The notes below the pieces were generated by a model. It did not search any database and was not told where the DNA came from. It saw only the letters and a program-made list of their open reading frames with translations. Positions 62,843-64,000 of a DNA stretch of 64,000 bases are shown piece after piece. The stretch's first letter is position 1. Each line of letters opens with the position of its first letter. The translations under genes were made by a program, and so were the position numbers. The stretch is taken from the NCBI GenBank assembly GCA_002429385.1, contig DIZL01000029.1, positions 1-64,000 on the forward strand, given 5' to 3'. Source of the DNA: Prolixibacteraceae bacterium UBA6029 (GTDB lineage Bacteria > Bacteroidota > Bacteroidia > Bacteroidales > Prolixibacteraceae).

Positions 62843-63907
62843 ATGAAACTAAAATTAGCCATACTCCCCGGTGACGGGATAGGACCTGAAATCATCGATC
62901 AGGCCATGAAAGTTGTAAATGCAATTGCTGTTAAATTTAACCACCAACTTGAATGTAAGTATGCATTGACCGGTGCCTGTGCTATTGATGCATTTGGCGT
63001 ACCTTACCCGGATGACACTCACAAGTTGTGTATGCAGGCAGATGCTGTGCTTTTTGGCGCCATTGGTGACCCTAAATATGACAATGATCCGAAAGCGACC
63101 GTTCGCCCCGAACAGGGCTTGCTGCTGATGCGCAAAAAGCTAGGTTTATATGCCAACATTCGTCCTGTTGTCACATTCCCATCCTTGCTTCATAAATCAC
63201 CACTTCGCCGTGAACTGATTGAAGGCGCTGACTTTGTAGCCATCCGTGAATTAACCGGGGGAATCTATTTTGGGAAAAAGGGGCGCCTGGATAACGGAAA
63301 TACGGCCTTCGACACTTGTACCTATACACGTGTTGAAATTGAGCGTATCTTAAAACTGGGCTACGAATATGCCATGAAAAGGCGCAAAAAGCTAACCGTG
63401 GTCGACAAAGCCAATGTTTTGGAAAGTTCACGCTTATGGCGCGAAGTGGCTCAGGAAATGGCTCCAACATATCCTGAAGTAACAACCGAATATATGTTTG
63501 TTGACAATGCGGCCATGCGAATTATACAATGGCCTAAAGATTTTGATGTGATGGTTACCGAAAACATGTTTGGCGATATCCTCACCGACGAGGCCAGTGT
63601 GATTACAGGCTCGCTTGGATTATCGCCGTCGGCTTCCATTGGTATTCATACTTCGGTGTTTGAACCCATTCACGGTTCTTATCCACAGGCTGCAGGGAAA
63701 AACATAGCCAACCCTGTTGCAACGATATTGTCTGCAGCCATGATGTTTGAATATGCCTTTGATCTTCAGGAAGAAGGTGCACTAATCCGTAAAGCGGTTG
63801 ATGCGTCTCTCGATGCCAAAATCGTGACAGTCGACATTGCTGTTGATAAATCCTATTCTACTTCGGAAGTGGGCGACTGGATTGCCGATTGGGTCGCTAA
63901 AAACTAA
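62843..63907 (+). CDS. leuB: 3-isopropylmalate dehydrogenase
   Basis: A 354-aa protein. LPGDGIGPEII (8-18), the substrate-binding ELTGGIYFG (about 132-140), the catalytic VDKANVLESSRLWR, and MFGDILTDEASVITGSLG (about 241-258). It oxidises 3-isopropylmalate with NAD+ and would also serve a citramalate-derived route. It is the last gene of the operon, followed by a terminator 27 bp later. Confidence 0.96.
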   Translation: MKLKLAILPGDGIGPEIIDQAMKVVNAIAVKFNHQLECKYALTGACAIDAFGVPYPDDTHKLCMQADAVLFGAIGDPKYDNDPKATVRPEQGLLLMRKKLGLYANIRPVVTFPSLLHKSPLRRELIEGADFVAIRELTGGIYFGKKGRLDNGNTAFDTCTYTRVEIERILKLGYEYAMKRRKKLTVVDKANVLESSRLWREVAQEMAPTYPEVTTEYMFVDNAAMRIIQWPKDFDVMVTENMFGDILTDEASVITGSLGLSPSASIGIHTSVFEPIHGSYPQAAGKNIANPVATILSAAMMFEYAFDLQEEGALIRKAVDASLDAKIVTVDIAVDKSYSTSEVGDWIADWVAKN

Positions 63908-63927
63908 GATATTTATACCCCATAGAG

Positions 63928-63962
63928 AAAGACTCCTTGTGAATACAGGGGGCCTTTTTTTT
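63928..63962 (+). terminator. Terminator of the leucine operon
   Basis: AAAGACTCCTTGT (63928-63940) pairs with ACAGGGGGCCTTT (63945-63957) with wobbles and one mismatch across a four-base loop, ending in eight T (63955-63962). Confidence 0.75.
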
Positions 63963-64000
63963 AACTGATGCGATGATTGAACTTCATCGGATTAGTAAAA

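Overview
The window comes from a chromosome of the phylum Bacteroidota, most likely the Bacteroidales/Marinilabiliales side. The evidence is a type IX secretion C-terminal domain on a large exported protein, a Bacteroidota-type putative porin, LytS/LytTR signalling, long TlpA-like proteins, and repeated matches to the Bacteroidota -7 promoter element TAnnTTTG at plausible distances from genes. Shine-Dalgarno sequences are mostly weak or absent. No rRNA, tRNA, CRISPR array or complete insertion sequence was seen.

Layout. (a) 1-3.9 kb is accessory: the end of a CobW-family GTPase, a DinD/Bro-N-like protein, a HicAB toxin-antitoxin pair, a HEPN-MNT pair, and a small secreted protein flanked by 16-bp inverted repeats. 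(b) 4.3-10.2 kb holds a LytS-type histidine kinase with a duplicated extracytoplasmic domain, a TlpA-like thioredoxin protein and a LytTR response regulator, all on the minus strand. (c) 11-14.6 kb encodes a CotH-kinase/lamin-tail protein exported by the type IX system. (d) 15.2-22 kb is a 2-oxoacid (probably pyruvate) dehydrogenase cluster in the order E2, E3, four-helix-bundle ORF, fused E1. A divergent GntR/UTRA regulator sits beside it, and two matching palindromic boxes lie in the shared promoter region. (e) 22.7-37.8 kb is mainly housekeeping: aspartate kinase, cold-shock protein, metallo-hydrolase, shikimate kinase, topoisomerase IV (ParC, ParE), porin, Nudix hydrolase, a LolC/E-like permease, a flippase-like membrane protein, RsmA, a solitary MNT nucleotidyltransferase and a lipoprotein. 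(f) 39-48 kb has a MacB-like permease, purH and the cell-shape operon mreB-mreC-mreD-mrdA-rodA. (g) 48-56 kb has acpH, a drug/metabolite-type transporter, the lysS-gpsA-pgi operon and recJ. (h) 56.8-64 kb is a leucine operon: leader peptide and attenuator, leuA, leuC, a four-helix-bundle ORF, leuD, a second leuA/cimA-like synthase and leuB, closed by a terminator.

The strongest new observation is at 56.84-57.0 kb. A 22-codon ORF rich in Leu and Ile codons is followed by mutually exclusive antiterminator and terminator hairpins with a nine-T tract, which is a classical ribosome-mediated attenuator ahead of leuA. The most unusual structure is a family of large palindromes built from back-to-back 11-bp units. 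Two related ~310-bp copies lie at 10.4 and 56.4 kb, and a shorter, diverged one at 22.3 kb. Other unexplained structure includes a ~150-bp dispersed repeat at 7.8 and 40.4 kb, a palindrome at 38.4-38.6 kb carrying two opposed -7 boxes, hairpin clusters near 10.9 kb, polypurine tracts at gene ends (one translated into a protein tail), and two four-helix-bundle ORFs inserted into metabolic operons.

All calls come from reading the sequence and recalling protein families. No database search, alignment or folding program was run.
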